Origin: Caballeronia sp. dw_276
GTDB lineage: Bacteria > Pseudomonadota > Gammaproteobacteria > Burkholderiales > Burkholderiaceae
Direction of reading: 5' to 3'
Assembly: GCF_018449635.1 (NCBI RefSeq)
Contig: NZ_JAAVUV010000009.1
Span: 186,001 to 250,000 of the forward strand
DNA length: 64,000 nucleotides
The translations under genes were made by a program, and so were the position numbers. This document shows, piece after piece, positions 62,243 through 64,000 of this stretch. Under the pieces are notes generated by a model that worked only from the letters and a program-made list of their open reading frames with translations, was not told the DNA's origin and searched no databases. Within the stretch, counting starts at the first letter, position 1. Every line of letters begins with the position of its first letter.

Positions 62243-62347
62243 GAAAAAAGGCGGTGTCATAAGGCTGTTGGCGCACGGGGTCTCGGGTTGCAGAGGGTTG
62301 CATCAGCTTGCCCTGTTTTGCGCGATTTGCGTTGCCGGTTACTTCGC

Positions 62348-62405
62348 GTTAGCCATTCGGTCTAGTTTTTTGCACGTGCGAGGGTTAGCCATTCGGTCTA
62401 GTTTT
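62348..62405. repeat. Two copies of a 22-bp direct repeat just upstream of pilB
   Basis: The 22-bp sequence beginning GTTAGCCATTCGG occurs exactly at 62348-62369 and 62384-62405, 36 bp apart, the second ending 6 bp before the pilB ATG. It lies within the 168-bp CorC-pilB gap. A role in regulation is inferred. Confidence 0.9.
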
Positions 62406-62410
62406 AATCG

Positions 62411-63673
62411 ATGGCGCACAAGGCCATGATCGGGGCATCCCGTTCACCGAGCTACGCCATGCCGTCTTCGCTGCCCGCCACATTTTCCCGACCGCCGCCG
62501 CAATTCAACGCCCGGCCAGTTGAAGCTATCGCCGAGGCGGACAGCGCACCCGCCGTCGCGTTGCTCGCGGACACGCTACGTGAAGCCGCGGCACGCGGCG
62601 CATCGGATATTCACGTCGAACCCGGCGAGCACGAATGGCGAATCCGATTGCGCATCGACGGCGCGCTGCACACCTATCTCACACCGCCGTTGCATTTGCG
62701 CGATGCCTTCACCACGCGCATCAAAGTGTTGGCGCGGATGGACATTGCAGAGCGGCGCGTGCCACAAGACGGGCGCCTGCGGTTGCCGCTTGCCAATGGC
62801 AATCCGGAGGACTACCGGGTCAATTCCCTGCCCGTGCTATTCGGCGAAAAGCTGGTTTTGCGCCGGCTGGATTCTTTGCCCAAGGATCTGTCGCTGGCGG
62901 CGCTCGGGCTCTCGGGCAAGCAACAAGAGAGTGTCAAGGCCGCAATCCACGCGCCGCACGGCCTCGTGCTCGTCACCGGGCCGACCGGCAGCGGCAAGAC
63001 CTTGTCGTTGTATTGCTTCCTGCAAATGCTCAACGCCGAATCGCGCAATGTCTGCTCGGTCGAAGATCCGGCGGAGATCCAGCTTGCCGGCATCAACCAG
63101 GTCAGCGTGCGCGACAAAGCCGGCCTTACCTTCGCGGTCGCGCTGCGGGCGTTCATGCGGCAGGACCCGGATGTGATCATGGTGGGTGAGATTCGAGATG
63201 CCGAAACCGCCGACGTCGCCGTGAAAGCTGCGCAAACCGGGCATCTGGTGCTCTCCACACTGCATACGAACGACGCGCCCGCCGCTATTGCACGTCTGAT
63301 CGATATCGGCATTGCGCCGTACAACCTCGCATCGGCACTCAAGCTCGTCACAGCCCAACGGCTCGTGCGCCGGCTTTGCGAAGCGTGCCGGGTGCCGTCG
63401 GATCTGGAACTGGAGCCGGGCTTCCGGCCATTCGAACCGCGCGGCTGTGCCGCGTGCCACGGCATTGGTTATCGCGGGCGTGTTGGTGTGCATCAACTGA
63501 TGCCAGTCTCCGATGCTCTGCGCGAACTCATCGTGGCTCGCGCCGCGACCCACGCCATTACGCGGCAGGCGCAACGCGAAGGCATGCCGAGTCTGAGCGA
63601 CGCCGCTCTCGCCCGGGTACGAGAAGGCGTTACGAGCGTGGCGGAAGCTGCCAGCGCGACGGAGGTCGGCTAA
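62411..63673 (+). CDS. pilB: Type IV pilus assembly/type II secretion ATPase (PilB/GspE)
   Basis: Cytoplasmic hexameric ATPase that drives pilus extension. The 420-residue product lacks the MshEN domain usual in PilB (about 560 residues). It has GASDIHVEPGE, the Walker A GPTGSGKTLSLY, VEDPAEIQLAGINQVSV, Walker B DPDVIMVGEIRD, and STLHTNDAPAAIARLIDIGI, then a zinc motif of two CxxC pairs (CEAC... CAAC). The TAATG junction with the next gene shows coupling. The short form resembles that of other Burkholderia. Confidence 0.93.
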   Translation: MAHKAMIGASRSPSYAMPSSLPATFSRPPPQFNARPVEAIAEADSAPAVALLADTLREAAARGASDIHVEPGEHEWRIRLRIDGALHTYLTPPLHLRDAFTTRIKVLARMDIAERRVPQDGRLRLPLANGNPEDYRVNSLPVLFGEKLVLRRLDSLPKDLSLAALGLSGKQQESVKAAIHAPHGLVLVTGPTGSGKTLSLYCFLQMLNAESRNVCSVEDPAEIQLAGINQVSVRDKAGLTFAVALRAFMRQDPDVIMVGEIRDAETADVAVKAAQTGHLVLSTLHTNDAPAAIARLIDIGIAPYNLASALKLVTAQRLVRRLCEACRVPSDLELEPGFRPFEPRGCAACHGIGYRGRVGVHQLMPVSDALRELIVARAATHAITRQAQREGMPSLSDAALARVREGVTSVAEAASATEVG

Positions 63674-64000
63674 TGCAGTCGTCGCAACCATCCGATACAC
63701 GCTTCACCTGGCGCGGCATCGACGCCACGGGCACGAATAAACGCGGCAAGACCATAGCCATGGACACCACGGCTGCGCGCGCCGCACTCAAACGCGATGG
63801 CATAACAGTGCTCGAACTCACTGGCACAGGACCGGCGCCGCCGCCCAAAGCCAAAGCCGCCGACGTCACCCTTTTTACGCGGCAACTTGCTGGCCTGTTG
63901 CGGGCCGGACTGCCACTCGCACCATGTCTCGACCTCATCGCGCAGACACCTTCGCGTGGCGGCTTGCCTCGGATAGTGGGATCGGTCGCGCGCGACATCA
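63673..64000 (+). CDS. pilC: Type IV pilus inner-membrane protein PilC, cut by the right edge
   Basis: About 109 N-terminal residues are visible of a protein usually near 400. RFTWRGIDATGTNKRGKTIAMDTTAARAALKRDGITVLEL is the typical cytosolic N-terminus, followed by KKVTLFTRQL-like DVTLFTRQLAGLLRAGLPLAPCLDLIAQTP, the first PilC/GspF domain. The start overlaps the pilB stop (TAATG). Confidence 0.92.
   Translation, partial: MQSSQPSDTRFTWRGIDATGTNKRGKTIAMDTTAARAALKRDGITVLELTGTGPAPPPKAKAADVTLFTRQLAGLLRAGLPLAPCLDLIAQTPSRGGLPRIVGSVARDI

Overview
The window looks like a core-chromosome segment of a Burkholderiaceae betaproteobacterium, most like Paraburkholderia or Caballeronia. The reasons are the high GC content, the gene neighbourhoods (aroQ-accB-accC-prmA-DUF3426; rplU-rpmA-obgE-proB; ispB-tRNA-Pro; pilB-pilC), an alanine/lysine-rich histone H1-like protein ending in [10 protein letters not shown], and protein sequences that read as Burkholderia orthologues. 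No prophage, CRISPR array, transposase or integrase is visible. Genus and species are inferred from memory of protein families, not from a search.

Layout. 1-6.2 kb: minus-strand sugar operon with an IclR regulator, DgoK kinase, DgoA aldolase, a short-chain dehydrogenase, and the arabinose-type ABC importer AraF/AraG (AraG runs off the left edge). 6.3-8.2 kb: hipBA-type toxin-antitoxin pair with repeated operator-like sites. 8.3-14 kb: minus-strand cell-wall/aromatic block mpl-yqiA-RNB exoribonuclease-aroE-mtgA. 14.1-15 kb: non-coding, filled by a (GGTCGG)n hexamer tract and a 727-bp palindromic element. 15-23.7 kb: plus-strand block with a conserved hypothetical, a TlpA-like thioredoxin, aroQ, accB, accC, prmA, a DUF3426 protein, tpx, a PfkB kinase and a glycine-zipper lipoprotein. 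23.8-32.4 kb: histone H1-like gene and the class Ia ribonucleotide reductase genes nrdB and nrdA, split by a DUF3820 gene and an MFS exporter. 32.5-45 kb: ampD, a small membrane protein, a CcsA-like protein, ffh, hpt, marC, proS, rppH, a CNP1-like lipoprotein, proB, obgE, rpmA, rplU, ispB and tRNA-Pro(CGG). 45-53.4 kb: DoxX, a YgjP-like metallopeptidase, an EmrB exporter with a divergent MarR, cardiolipin synthase, a CoA-transferase, and an ECF sigma/anti-sigma pair between a COG4315 protein and a PEBP protein. 53.4-60.8 kb: GT2 glycosyltransferase with cytochrome b561, then a LysR / MHS transporter / hydrolase / tannase-like esterase cluster. 60.9-64 kb: a CorC-type transporter and the start of the type IV pilus pilB-pilC operon.

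How the genes work together. The first operon joins arabinose-type uptake to the phosphorylated KDGal branch of galactose breakdown (De Ley-Doudoroff type). The mpl-yqiA-rnb-aroE-mtgA genes and several others (iclR/dgoK, dgoA/SDR, ampD/PP0621, sigma/anti-sigma) are joined by 4-bp start/stop overlaps, which fixes many start codons. The separate nrdA and nrdB promoters carry matching pairs of NrdR-like boxes 31 bp apart, so the split genes can be co-regulated.

The most unusual features are the 727-bp palindrome with its adjoining hexamer tract, the matched NrdR box pairs with long leaders, the tannase-like esterase lacking both cysteines of the family's CS-D-HC motif, and the 22-bp direct repeat just before pilB.
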